From assembly GCA_947496465.1 (NCBI GenBank), contig CANMCX010000008.1, forward strand, positions 62,001 to 126,000: DNA of 64,000 nt, written 5' to 3'. Positions 9,518-18,540 of the stretch are shown here, in pieces. The notes under the pieces were generated by a model. It was not told the origin of the DNA. It saw nothing but the letters and a program-made list of their open reading frames with translations, and did no database searches. Origin of the DNA: Marinifilum_A sediminis. GTDB lineage: Bacteria; Bacteroidota; Bacteroidia; Bacteroidales; Marinifilaceae. The translations under genes were made by a program, and so were the position numbers. Numbering within the stretch: the first letter of the stretch is position 1; every line of letters starts with the position of its first letter.

Positions 9518-10871
9518 ATTTTTTTATTTTGTGATAGAGAGTCGGACGAGTAACACCTAATTCCTTTGCCATATGAGTAAGGTTGCCTTTGTATCGATCC
9601 ATTGCCATTATTATCATTTGTTTTTCCATCTCTTCAAAACTTTTAGGCGATATCCTAACAGCTTGTCCATTGATTTGTTTAAATAGAAAATCATCACTGG
9701 TAATCATATTTTGTTCTGAAAGAATTACTGCTTTCTCAACAGCGTGTTGCAACTCCCTTACATTCCCAGTCCATGAATAATTTCGAAGCTTATCACGTGC
9801 TTCTATTGTAAAACGCAGCTTTCCTTTATTGTATTTTTTCGCATATTTCAGAAGGAAATATTCAGCTAGCAAAACAATATCTCCGCCGCGATCACGTAAG
9901 GCCGGTACATCAAGCCGAATGGTGTTAATTCTATAAAGCAAATCTTCCCGAAAGCTTCCTTCTTCCACCATCTTTTCAAGATTTTTATTGGTAGCACATA
10001 ACAAGTGAATATCGATATTTCTTGCTTTATGATCACCTACGCGAGTCACTTGTCTACATTGCAATACGGAAAGAAGTTTCGCTTGCATTTCCAGACTTAA
10101 ATTCCCTATTTCATCCAAAAAAAGAGTTCCTCCTGATGCCAATTCAAAACGTCCAATTTTCGCTTCTTTAGCATCGGTAAAGGCTCCCTTTTCATGTCCA
10201 AACAATTCACTTTCAAATAATGATTCGCTAATTGCTCCCATATCAACCGAAATAAATACATTTTCACATCTATTTGACAATCGATGCATTTCTCTTGCAA
10301 CAACCTCTTTTCCCGAACCATGCTCGCCTAATATCAACACATTAGCATCGGTTTTCGCCACCTTCGAAATTACTTTCTTCAAATCCATCATAACTTTCGA
10401 TTGTCCAATAATCTCAGTCTGATTGTGATTTAACTCTTTTGACAGTTCCCTTTTATCAGATTCTAATTTTTGAATCTTCAATTTAGAATTGCGCAATTTC
10501 AATGCTGTTTTTAGAGTAATAATCAATTTATTATTGTCCCAGGGTTTCAATACAAAATCACTTGCTCCATTTTTTATGGCATTAACTGCCAATTCAACAT
10601 CGCCATAAGCTGTTAATAAAACAACAACTAGATCTGCATTCTGTTTTTTTATTTCCTGCATCCAAAACAATCCTTCATTTCCTGTATTTATACCTGCTGA
10701 AAAGTTCATATCCAAAAGAACAATATCATATTGGCAAGACTGGAGTTCACTTAGTAAGCTTTTAGGGTTCGAAAGTGTATTTACAAGCTCAAATTCATCC
10801 TGCAATAACATTTGTAAGGAAACACGAACTCGTTTGTGATCGTCGACAATTAAAATTTTTTCTGATGACAT
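9507..10871 (-). CDS. NtrC-family sigma-54-dependent response regulator
   Basis: 454 residues. The receiver domain (about 1-120) has the acidic pair D10/D11, phospho-acceptor D54, the T in LLTAYGD and the K in VLKPWD. The AAA+ domain follows with Walker A GEHGSGKE (182-189) and the sigma-54 contact loop GAFTDA (229-234). A Fis-type helix-turn-helix closes the protein (GVTRPTLYHKIKKY). All elements for activating sigma-54 RNA polymerase are intact. It is co-transcribed with the overlapping kinase gene and divergent from an ABC transporter whose upstream region carries a -24/-12 site, so the transporter is the likely target (inference). Confidence 0.93.
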   Translation of the reverse strand: MSSEKILIVDDHKRVRVSLQMLLQDEFELVNTLSNPKSLLSELQSCQYDIVLLDMNFSAGINTGNEGLFWMQEIKKQNADLVVVLLTAYGDVELAVNAIKNGASDFVLKPWDNNKLIITLKTALKLRNSKLKIQKLESDKRELSKELNHNQTEIIGQSKVMMDLKKVISKVAKTDANVLILGEHGSGKEVVAREMHRLSNRCENVFISVDMGAISESLFESELFGHEKGAFTDAKEAKIGRFELASGGTLFLDEIGNLSLEMQAKLLSVLQCRQVTRVGDHKARNIDIHLLCATNKNLEKMVEEGSFREDLLYRINTIRLDVPALRDRGGDIVLLAEYFLLKYAKKYNKGKLRFTIEARDKLRNYSWTGNVRELQHAVEKAVILSEQNMITSDDFLFKQINGQAVRISPKSFEEMEKQMIIMAMDRYKGNLTHMAKELGVTRPTLYHKIKKYDL

Positions 10872-10890
10872 ATTTTAGAATTAAGACAAC

Positions 10891-10898
10891 CAAATGTA
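10891..10898 (-). promoter_or_regulatory. Candidate -7 box for the NtrC-type regulator gene
   Basis: The minus strand reads TACATTTG, an exact match to TAnnTTTG, 20 bp before the ATG at 10871. A CAAA (minus-strand TTTG) sits at 10922-10925, with a slightly long 23-bp spacer. The left arm of an inverted repeat (10923-10932) overlaps that -33 position, which would allow autoregulation. Confidence 0.5.
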
Positions 10899-10922
10899 GA
10901 AAAATGAGATTAACAACTCAAC

Positions 10923-10969
10923 AAAATGTAAAGAAACTATACAGTTAAAATAAAAGAATTTTACATTTT
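10923..10969. promoter_or_regulatory. Candidate enhancer (UAS) inverted repeat between divergent genes
   Basis: AAAATGTAAA at 10923-10932 and its exact reverse complement TTTACATTTT at 10960-10969 are 27 bp apart. Their centre is about 110 bp upstream of the predicted sigma-54 start site, a usual distance for NtrC-type activator sites. The AT-rich background means chance cannot be excluded. Confidence 0.4.
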
Positions 10970-11031
10970 TTTTATCACTAAAAATCCACCATTACACTCT
11001 AACGACCTATTAACAGATCAATTAACAAACA

Positions 11032-11046
11032 TGGCACATCAATTGG
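11032..11046 (+). promoter_or_regulatory. Candidate sigma-54 (-24/-12) promoter of the ABC transporter
   Basis: TGGCAC-N5-TTGG at 11032-11046 matches the consensus TGGCAC-N5-TTGC with one change in the -12 dinucleotide. The GG-N10-GG spacing is right. Transcription would start near 11058, about 74 bp before the ATG at 11132. It faces away from the NtrC-type regulator gene. Confidence 0.6.
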
Positions 11047-11131
11047 TTATTGTCAGATAGAATTGAAATCATAAAATAATTTGTGATTGTAGAGTTTAAC
11101 ATTTAGAATTGTAATTCAAAATCCAACACTA

Positions 11132-11830
11132 ATGATTAAAATTGAAAATCTGACGAAAGTTTTCAAAACTGAAGACATAGAAACAACAGCCCTAAACAGT
11201 ATAAACTTAGAGATTAAAGAAGGTGAATTTGTCGCTATTATGGGACCTTCTGGATGCGGAAAATCAACACTTTTAAATATCTTAGGAATACTTGATAGTC
11301 CATCTGATGGACGATATTTCTTTTGTGATGATGAAGTTGGAATGCAAAAGGAAAATCAAAGAAATAAGCTTCGAAAAGGAAACATCAATTTTGTTTTTCA
11401 ATCGTTCAATTTAATTGATGAATTGAATGTTTATAAAAACGTAGAACTCCCTTTAAAATATTTGCACTATTCTTCAGCAAAAAAGAAAGAACGTGTTTTG
11501 GAAATGTTAGATCGAATGAAAATAGGTCACAGAAGAAATCATTATCCACAACAACTGTCAGGTGGACAGCAGCAAAGAGTTGCCATTGCTAGAGCTGTTG
11601 CAGCAAATCCAAAACTTTTACTTGCCGATGAACCTACTGGTAATCTGGATTCGAAAACCGGGCTGGAAGTAATGAATTTATTAAGCGAATTAAATAATGA
11701 TGGAACTACAATAGTAATGGTTACCCACTCAGAACGAGATGCCGAATTTGCTCATCGTGTTATTCGATTGTTCGATGGAGAAATTGCGCTTGAAAATACT
11801 AAAAAGGAAATTGCACAAGTTGTATATTAA
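11132..11830 (+). CDS. ABC transporter ATP-binding protein (MacB/LolD type)
   Basis: 232 residues, the usual length for a stand-alone ATPase of the MacB/LolD/FtsE group. Walker A is GPSGCGKST, the signature LSGGQQQRVAIARAV, Walker B LLLADEPTGNLDS, and the H-loop is MVTHSE. It energises the permease encoded 12 bp downstream. Such pairs are mechanotransmission exporters or lipoprotein/antimicrobial-peptide handlers rather than importers. A sigma-54 promoter candidate and the divergent NtrC-type two-component system suggest induction by envelope or antimicrobial stress (inference). Confidence 0.93.
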   Translation: MIKIENLTKVFKTEDIETTALNSINLEIKEGEFVAIMGPSGCGKSTLLNILGILDSPSDGRYFFCDDEVGMQKENQRNKLRKGNINFVFQSFNLIDELNVYKNVELPLKYLHYSSAKKKERVLEMLDRMKIGHRRNHYPQQLSGGQQQRVAIARAVAANPKLLLADEPTGNLDSKTGLEVMNLLSELNNDGTTIVMVTHSERDAEFAHRVIRLFDGEIALENTKKEIAQVVY

Positions 11831-11842
11831 TCAATAAAAGCT

Positions 11843-14275
11843 ATGAAAATACTATCTCAAAAAAACAAGTGGGCTACGATTAATATTATTGGTATTGCTA
11901 TTGCGTTTGCTGCTATTTTATTGGTAAGCACCTACACCATACACGAATTGTCATTTGACAAATTCCATTCAAAGGCAGATAATATCTACCGATTAAACGT
12001 AGATAAACCTGGAAGAGTAGGATTTATGGAAACTGCTGACAATCTTCAAACAGCTTCCTTAAATGGTTATTACACATCGAGTTTATATGATTATTTTCCC
12101 GAAATAAAAGATGTTACCTTACTAACTAATACTTACAATTTAAGCTTGAAAGTCGGAGCTGAAACATATAGTATTGAAAAATCGTTTTACACAGATCATT
12201 CCTTTTTTAACCTATTCGATTTTAACCTTCTACAGGGAAATAAAAATGATCTTTTTAAAAATACCAATGAAATTGTTTTAAGTAAAAAAGCCGCGCTTAA
12301 GTATTTTGGCGATACTAAGGTTGTTGGTAAGGAAGTAAAAATAAAATCGGAATATGATAATAATGATGGAACAAGCTATACCGTGAAAGCTGTTTTTGAT
12401 GATTTTCCATCTAATTCTCATATGACTTTCAATTTACTGATTTCAGAGAAAACAGAAAACCTGCAAAGTCCATATGGTACTGCTTTTACTTATTTACTTC
12501 TGCAAAAAGAGAGTAATCCAATTCAACTAGCAGATGCTTTAAATCTGTATTGGAAAAAAAATGTAAAAGAGAGTGAATTAGCGCCCACGTTCAAATTAAT
12601 GAATCTAAAAGATATTCATCTAAAAAGCCACATGCGTGATGAACTGGGATCAAATGGCAATTTGAATTCCATTATAATTCTGGTTATTGGTGCATTAATA
12701 GTATTCCTAATCGCCATTGTAAATTATTCAAATTTAAATTTTGTACAGTTTACTACCAATCTAAAGGATTTAAAAATAAAAATCATTAATGGAGCTTCGC
12801 TTTTGAATTTATCAACAAATCAAATTGGTGTATCTCTTTTTCATACCTGCATTGCTATTGTTATTGGAACTTTAATTGCTATAAATTTTGATAATATTTC
12901 TAATTTTAATCTGCAGTTTAATTTCTCAATAAAACTCTTTTTATGTGTATCGATTTTTTTTGCAATTCTATTTAGTTTTATTGCTTTGCTGCCTCTTTAT
13001 ACAAAAAACATATCGAATAACTTAAGTAAAACTCCTGATCAAGGATCCAAAAAATTTATCATTTCACTTGTATTCCAATTTGTATTGTCAATATCAGCAA
13101 TAATACTTACCATGGTATTACACAAGCAAGTTGATTATATCCAAAAAACACATCCAGGAGAAGATAAAGAATCCATATTAACCATTAGCAATTTTCCATA
13201 TGAGGCTATAGCTAAATTTGATTTGTTAAAAGAAAAAGTGCAACAACACTCCGAAATTGAATATTTAAGTTCCACATTCATGCCACCTGGAATCTTTCCT
13301 GATTTCGAGCACTCTTTCGAAATGGAAGGAATTGAAAACAGCAAGGAGAATAGAATCATGATTAATTCAGTAGAAAAAGACTTTTTCAAACTATTCAATA
13401 TTAAAGCCTTAGTTGGAAATTTAGAATTACAGAATGGATCAGATTTTATCTGGGAATGCAAAGCAATAACACCCAATAGCGAGATAGCACTCCAGAATTT
13501 AGAAAAACTCGATCCTATCCACAAAAATTTTAAAGAGCAATACATATTAAATGAATCAGCGGTTAAAAAACTAGGGTTTAAAAATCCCGAAGATGCTATC
13601 GGAAGACAATTTCAATATCATTTTAGAGCTCCTCGGTATTTTAAAAAGGGGGAAATTGTAGCTGTAATTAAAGATTTACACTATGCTGATCTTTTTTCGA
13701 AAGAATTACCAATGGTGATTGGTCTTAAACGTATTTTTAATGGAACTTTTCTAGTGAAAATTAATAAAAACAAAAAAGCCGAAGCAATCCAGAAACTTAC
13801 TAAAGAATGGAATCAGTTATTTCCCGATTCGCTAATGAAATATAAATTTCTTGATGATATTTACGCCGAAATTTACAAAAACCAATACAAGGAAATGAAA
13901 GCACTTACATTGTTCGCTATTCTTTCCATATTACTATCAATTTTGGGAATGTTTGCATTATCATCCTACAGCATTCAGCACAAAACCAAAGAAATTGGAA
14001 TTAGAAAAGCAAATGGAGCTAGTTCTTTGGAAATTATGATACAATTAATTAGGGAATATGCTATTTGGGTTGCTCTGGCATTTATTATCGCCTGTCCGCT
14101 AGCCTATTATACTGCAGAAGACTGGTTACAGCACTTTGCTTACAAAACAGATTTATCATGGTGGATATTTGCCCTTGCTGGTATCATAGCTTTGATCATT
14201 GCAATTGTTACGGTAAGCTGGCAAACCTGGAATGCAGCAAGAAAAGATCCGATTTATGCTCTTAAGTACGAATAA
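11843..14275 (+). CDS. FtsX/MacB-like ABC transporter permease
   Basis: 810 residues, about twice the size of a simple MacB-type half and typical of the long permeases found in Bacteroidota. One N-terminal membrane helix (about 11-30) is followed by a MacB-type periplasmic core starting FDKFHSKADNIYRLN. Membrane helices follow near 275-297, 325-345, 365-390 and 405-425. A second periplasmic domain (about 430-680) precedes a final FtsX block with helices near 690-715, 735-755 and 775-795, including the family-typical KEIGIRKANGAS. The N-terminus is shorter than usual, starting just before the first helix. It forms one transcription unit with the ATPase gene. The substrate cannot be read from sequence. 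Confidence 0.88.
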   Translation: MKILSQKNKWATINIIGIAIAFAAILLVSTYTIHELSFDKFHSKADNIYRLNVDKPGRVGFMETADNLQTASLNGYYTSSLYDYFPEIKDVTLLTNTYNLSLKVGAETYSIEKSFYTDHSFFNLFDFNLLQGNKNDLFKNTNEIVLSKKAALKYFGDTKVVGKEVKIKSEYDNNDGTSYTVKAVFDDFPSNSHMTFNLLISEKTENLQSPYGTAFTYLLLQKESNPIQLADALNLYWKKNVKESELAPTFKLMNLKDIHLKSHMRDELGSNGNLNSIIILVIGALIVFLIAIVNYSNLNFVQFTTNLKDLKIKIINGASLLNLSTNQIGVSLFHTCIAIVIGTLIAINFDNISNFNLQFNFSIKLFLCVSIFFAILFSFIALLPLYTKNISNNLSKTPDQGSKKFIISLVFQFVLSISAIILTMVLHKQVDYIQKTHPGEDKESILTISNFPYEAIAKFDLLKEKVQQHSEIEYLSSTFMPPGIFPDFEHSFEMEGIENSKENRIMINSVEKDFFKLFNIKALVGNLELQNGSDFIWECKAITPNSEIALQNLEKLDPIHKNFKEQYILNESAVKKLGFKNPEDAIGRQFQYHFRAPRYFKKGEIVAVIKDLHYADLFSKELPMVIGLKRIFNGTFLVKINKNKKAEAIQKLTKEWNQLFPDSLMKYKFLDDIYAEIYKNQYKEMKALTLFAILSILLSILGMFALSSYSIQHKTKEIGIRKANGASSLEIMIQLIREYAIWVALAFIIACPLAYYTAEDWLQHFAYKTDLSWWIFALAGIIALIIAIVTVSWQTWNAARKDPIYALKYE

Positions 14276-14337
14276 TAAATACACAGACTTGAATCGTGGG
14301 AACTTGTTTCATGAAAAACCGTAATTCGGATTAAATA

Positions 14338-14378
14338 AAGTCCGGACTATCATAAAAAGTTGTCCGGACTTTTTTTTC
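14338..14378 (+). terminator. Rho-independent terminator after the ABC transporter
   Basis: A 10-bp stem, AAGTCCGGAC (14338-14347) with its complement at 14362-14371, and a T-tract to 14378. It lies about 60 bp after the permease stop. Confidence 0.85.
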
Positions 14379-14410
14379 TCAGATCAAGAGTTTTGCGCTA
14401 AATTTTATTC

Positions 14411-14443
14411 AAAAAAAGTGCCACTCCGAGGAGCAGCACTTTT
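14411..14443 (-). terminator. Rho-independent terminator of the carboxyltransferase gene
   Basis: On the minus strand an 8-bp AAAAGTGC/GCACTTTT stem (14436-14443 with 14414-14421), with further inner pairing, runs into seven Ts. It lies 31 bp beyond the stop codon at 14474. Confidence 0.85.
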
Positions 14444-14473
14444 AGGTTGCGTGTAAAATATATAGAGAAAACT

Positions 14474-17400
14474 TTACCCTACTAATCTGCTTTTAGGCTT
14501 CTGTGCCATAAGCATTTCTTTTGTTTTGATATCAAGCTTTGATTCTTTCTCCTCAGGCTGAGTAATTTCTCCGGTTGCTTGAGTAGAATCTCCTCCCATA
14601 CTATACAATCCCTTAAGCATCATAGCTTCTTTCTCTTCTGCAGGAATTGCTCTGTAAGCAGCTTTCTTCTCGTCAATGATTCTTTGTTTTTCTTCCTCTT
14701 CAGCATTTACTTTTTCGTAGTAAGCATCGGCTTTTCTGTTTTTCAAGAAAGGACCAGCAACAGTTGGGAATAATTCCAACAATAGCATTTCTTTTTCGTT
14801 TTCAGCCAATTTAACTCCACCAAACTCATCCAATACTGGATTCTCCGGTGATTGATATTTACTTACATCAAAGTCAGTTGCTTCGCTCTGACCACAGATC
14901 TTATGACGGTATTCCGGATCGATATCGATTGGAGTTTCACCGTACTCCCCTTTTACAAGGTTAAAGAACTGGTTATTTACGTTTGTATATGGAGCTTTAC
15001 CGCTGTTCACATCCAATACATAGTTTACTGCCTGTACACCGATAATTTGCGATGATGGAGTAACCAATGGAGGACAACCTGCTGCAACTCGTACTTCCGG
15101 TACTTTCAATAATACAGTTGGCAATAAATCTTCCAAACCTAAGCTTTTCAACTGAGCCAACATATTGGTGTACATGCCACCTGGAATTTCAGCAGCTTTG
15201 ACCTCTTCGTTTGGTGCCGGGAAGTTGAAGAACTTATCAATAGCGTTACAAACCTCTAACAATTCTTCTTCCTTATCAGCTTTAGCTAATTCAATAGCTT
15301 TATCGAATAATGAATCAATCTCTTTTGGAAGATAATCAGCAGTAATATCAAATTCTAATGGGAACATTTTGTAAGAATCGAATTCTGCAATTCTCTCACG
15401 AATTCCCTTTAATTCCTTGTTGATTTCAACAACAGCCTCCAGATTCACACCTGTGTCCAAACCTAACTTATCAGCAAAAATCTGAATGATTTCGAATGCC
15501 GGAGCAGCTGGTCCACCTGCAAAATTCAAGATGTTTGTATCAACAATATCAACACCATTAACAATTGCCATTAAAACAGCACCTAAACCATAACCTGGAG
15601 TACAGTGAGTATGAAAATCAATAGGAAGATCAATCTCTTTCTTCAAACGCTTGATAATCTTACCTGATAATGATGGAGGAATCAATCCAGCCATATCCTT
15701 TACGGTAATCATATCAGCTCCCATTGCTTCCATTTGCTTCGCTTTGTTAACAAAATAGTCAACATCGAAGATCTTCTTAGGCAACTTCTTACCCGCAAGT
15801 AATGCTTTCCATCTTTGCTTTCTTGTAAACTTAGGATCTACAGTATAACAAACAGCACAGTCGGCAATACCGCCTGCCTCTTTCATATACCTAATGGTAG
15901 TTTCCATGTTCTTCACATCGTTCAGACAGTCGAAGATACGCATGATACCCAAACCGGATTTCACAGCATTCTTATTGAAACCTTCGATTACTGACTCTGG
16001 ATATGGAGAATAACCAAATAAGTTTCTACCACGAGATAGAGCTGTTAAATGTGAAACATCACCAATAACTTCTTTAATAGACTCTAATCGATGCCATGGA
16101 TCCTCATTCAAGTAACGCATTACAGAATCAGGAATTGCTCCACCCCATACTTCCATTGCATAGAAGTTAGCATCTTTGTACAAAGGCAGAACTGTTTCAA
16201 TTTCAGCCTGAGGAACACGAGTAGCAAATAATGATTGCTGACCATCACGAAGGGTAAGGTCACGAATCTTTAATCTACCTGTACGTTTGATTGCAGCTCT
16301 TTCAGCAGCAATTTTCTTGCGATTTGCTTCTCTTTGTGCTTCGAATTCTACTTTACGCTTTCCTTCTAAGTAACCTTTAGCTACCAATGGGAAAAGTTCT
16401 AGCAACATGAATTCTTTATCGTCCTTAGCCAATTTTACGTTTCCGTACTGTGGCAATGTTGGATTTTCAGGAGATACATAAGCATCTACATCATATTCTA
16501 CTTTTTCAGCTTTTCCTGTGATTTTTTCACGAAATGCAGGAACAATATCAATTGGAGTTGTTCCATATTCACCTTTAACCAAATTAAAGAATTGGTTGGA
16601 TACGTTAGTATAGAACGGACGACCAGAGTTCTCATCGATTACACAGTTTACAGCCTGTACACCTACAATTTGAGAAGAAGGGGTTACCAATGGCGGACAA
16701 CCTGCATCCAAACGAACCACCGGTACCACTTCTAACACTCTCTCAAGCAGGGTTTCCAAACCTAAAGCTTTCAACTGGTTTAGCATGTTAGTGTACATAC
16801 CTCCAGGAATTTCCGCATTCTTAACCATTTCGTTAGGAGCTGGGAAATTAAAATATTCTTCAATTGCATGACAAGCTTTCAACAATTCTTCCTCGTTGTC
16901 TGCTTTTGCATGCTTAATTGCCACATCGAATAATTGATCAATGTTTGCTGGCAATTTATCTTTTGTAATATCAAATTCAATTGGGAATTGCTTGTAGCTA
17001 TCTACATCAGCCAAAGCATTCGTACGAATCTCTTTCAGAATTTTGTTGATTTCTACAACAGTTTTCGCATCACCATCTAATTCAATGCCCAATTTCTGGC
17101 AGAATAAATATACCAATTCGTATGCCGGAGCTGCTGAACCACCAGCAAAGTTCATGATGTTTGTGTCGATAATATCAACACCATTAACTATCGCAGAAAG
17201 AGCAGAAGCTAATCCGTATCCAGGTGTAGAATGTGAATGGAAATCAACAGGAATACTTAATTCTTCTTTAAATCGGCGAATGATTTTACCTGCAAATGAA
17301 GGTGAAGCTAATCCAGCCATATCTTTAAGTGAAATCATATCGGCTCCTAAAGCTTCAAGCTTCTTCGCCATGTTCACAAAGTAGTCAAGATCAAAAATTT

Positions 17401-17914
17401 GCTCAGGAAGATCCTTAATTGTTAATCTTTCCAAATCTTCTTTTTTAGTAGGAAACTTGGAATCTACAGTGAAACACACAGCACAATCAGCCAAACCTCC
17501 AGCTTCTTTAACGTACTTAATTGTAGATTTCATATTTTCGATATCATTCAAACAATCGAAAATACGCATGATACCCAAACCTGATTTTACGGCTTGTGTA
17601 TTAAAATTCTTAATTACTGTTTCAGGATAAGGGCTATAACCAAATAAATTTCGTCCACGAGATAAGGCGGTAAGTTTGGAAACATCACCAATCACCTCTT
17701 TAATGGACTCTAGACGATACCAAGGATCCTCATTCAAATAACGCATTACAGAATCAGGTACTGCTCCACCCCACACTTCCATTGCATAAAAGTTTGCTTT
17801 CTTATACAGGTGCAATACTTTCTCGATCTCTGCTTGCGGCATTCTAGTCGCAAAAAGAGATTGCTGTCCATCTCTTAATGTTAGATCCCTGACTAATAGT
17901 TTCCTTTTTTTCAT
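14474..17914 (-). CDS. Tandem-duplicated pyruvate/oxaloacetate carboxyltransferase (OadA/PycB-like), no biotin domain
   Basis: 1146 residues made of two homologous carboxyltransferase halves. Motif RDLTLRDGQQSLFATR starts at R9 and again at R551, an offset of 542 residues. Each half has the TIM-barrel features of pyruvate carboxylase and oxaloacetate decarboxylase alpha chains: SMRYLxEDPW-like VMRYLNEDPW, RIFDCLND, the KDMAGL lysine that is carbamylated in the family, and metal-ligand histidines (FHSHSTPGYG in half 1, FHTHCTPGYG in half 2), followed by the conserved C-terminal PYC/OADA region with CPPLVTPSSQI. A Lys/Ala-rich linker (about 515-545) joins the halves. The last 55 residues are charged and contain no AMKM-type biotin attachment site, so a separate biotin carrier and carboxylase must be encoded elsewhere. 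Role: transfer of carboxyl groups between biotin and pyruvate/oxaloacetate. Both halves look catalytically intact. Confidence 0.85.
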   Translation of the reverse strand: MKKRKLLVRDLTLRDGQQSLFATRMPQAEIEKVLHLYKKANFYAMEVWGGAVPDSVMRYLNEDPWYRLESIKEVIGDVSKLTALSRGRNLFGYSPYPETVIKNFNTQAVKSGLGIMRIFDCLNDIENMKSTIKYVKEAGGLADCAVCFTVDSKFPTKKEDLERLTIKDLPEQIFDLDYFVNMAKKLEALGADMISLKDMAGLASPSFAGKIIRRFKEELSIPVDFHSHSTPGYGLASALSAIVNGVDIIDTNIMNFAGGSAAPAYELVYLFCQKLGIELDGDAKTVVEINKILKEIRTNALADVDSYKQFPIEFDITKDKLPANIDQLFDVAIKHAKADNEEELLKACHAIEEYFNFPAPNEMVKNAEIPGGMYTNMLNQLKALGLETLLERVLEVVPVVRLDAGCPPLVTPSSQIVGVQAVNCVIDENSGRPFYTNVSNQFFNLVKGEYGTTPIDIVPAFREKITGKAEKVEYDVDAYVSPENPTLPQYGNVKLAKDDKEFMLLELFPLVAKGYLEGKRKVEFEAQREANRKKIAAERAAIKRTGRLKIRDLTLRDGQQSLFATRVPQAEIETVLPLYKDANFYAMEVWGGAIPDSVMRYLNEDPWHRLESIKEVIGDVSHLTALSRGRNLFGYSPYPESVIEGFNKNAVKSGLGIMRIFDCLNDVKNMETTIRYMKEAGGIADCAVCYTVDPKFTRKQRWKALLAGKKLPKKIFDVDYFVNKAKQMEAMGADMITVKDMAGLIPPSLSGKIIKRLKKEIDLPIDFHTHCTPGYGLGAVLMAIVNGVDIVDTNILNFAGGPAAPAFEIIQIFADKLGLDTGVNLEAVVEINKELKGIRERIAEFDSYKMFPLEFDITADYLPKEIDSLFDKAIELAKADKEEELLEVCNAIDKFFNFPAPNEEVKAAEIPGGMYTNMLAQLKSLGLEDLLPTVLLKVPEVRVAAGCPPLVTPSSQIIGVQAVNYVLDVNSGKAPYTNVNNQFFNLVKGEYGETPIDIDPEYRHKICGQSEATDFDVSKYQSPENPVLDEFGGVKLAENEKEMLLLELFPTVAGPFLKNRKADAYYEKVNAEEEEKQRIIDEKKAAYRAIPAEEKEAMMLKGLYSMGGDSTQATGEITQPEEKESKLDIKTKEMLMAQKPKSRLVG

Positions 17915-18000
17915 ACCCTGACTTATTAAATATTCAAATCAATATCACTCGAGAGAGTTCTTTTTTTGGAATCAAATCTGATTGATGATTGTTTCCGGAT

Positions 18001-18008
18001 CAAAAATA
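18001..18008 (-). promoter_or_regulatory. Candidate -7 box of the carboxyltransferase gene
   Basis: The minus strand reads TATTTTTG, an exact TAnnTTTG match, placing the start site near 17994, about 80 bp before the ATG at 17914. The -33 position falls inside the 30-bp palindrome at 18018-18047. Confidence 0.5.
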
Positions 18009-18017
18009 AAAACTATT

Positions 18018-18047
18018 TTTTATTGAAGAAATATTTCTTCAATAAAA
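18018..18047. promoter_or_regulatory. 30-bp perfect palindrome, candidate operator
   Basis: TTTTATTGAAGAAAT (18018-18032) is followed with no spacer by its exact reverse complement (18033-18047). With no loop it is better suited as a dimer-binding DNA site than as an RNA terminator. It covers about -24 to -53 relative to the start site predicted for the carboxyltransferase gene. Confidence 0.65.
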
Positions 18048-18455
18048 GCTGTGTGTTGTACGATATCAAGATTAATGAGTATAAACACCCACCTTAATTA
18101 GTGATTTTTTTCCTTAATAACTTCGTTTCTATTTCGCAATCGATAGCAAAAACTGTAATCCAGAGATTGCAAAATATGAAAATCTTAATAAATTCGGGAC
18201 GATGGTGAGATCGATATAAATTCATACCAAAATTAACCGATAGAACCTACTGTTAACTAATAATAGGGGTAAAACACCCATTCTTATTTTTTTAATTTCA
18301 AAAAACTGCTAAACAACATATCAATACTCGACTTTTGTAGGAAGAGAATTTCATTCAAAGCAAATTTTAGGTGTAATATTTAAATCCCATATCCACTAAA
18401 TTAAATCAAAAGTTCAGTTTTGATCAATCTCCTATTCATTTCGTAAAAAGATGAT

Positions 18456-18463
18456 TACTTTTG
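18456..18463 (+). promoter_or_regulatory. Candidate -7 box for the CvfB-like gene
   Basis: TACTTTTG matches TAnnTTTG exactly. No clear -33 TTTG lies at the right spacing. The start site would be near 18470, giving a leader of about 70 nt that contains a 7-bp hairpin (TTTGCTC at 18495-18501 with GAGCAAA at 18517-18523). Confidence 0.45.
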
Positions 18464-18540
18464 CCCTGTTAAAATTGAATCAATAAAAACCGCATTTGCT
18501 CTTATTGTAAAAATGGGAGCAAAGCACTAAATAGCAGGTC

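Larger units (their letters stand above)
17915..18540. other. 626-bp divergent intergenic region
   Basis: No convincing gene is seen here. It holds the carboxyltransferase promoter and palindrome at its left end, and the promoter and leader hairpin of the S1-protein gene at its right end. The middle (about 18050-18450) is AT-rich with no feature I can name. Confidence 0.6.

Noticed and set aside
13135..13545. 136-codon minus-strand frame inside the ABC permease gene
   Set aside because: Shadow of the permease coding sequence; no independent start signal or domain.
17043..17384. 113-codon plus-strand frame inside the carboxyltransferase gene
   Set aside because: Shadow frame; the minus strand has strong family motifs throughout.
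17915..18540. Riboswitch in the long divergent leader
   Set aside because: I looked for known conserved cores (cobalamin, TPP, SAM, glycine, FMN) and saw none; only the palindrome and a small hairpin stand out.
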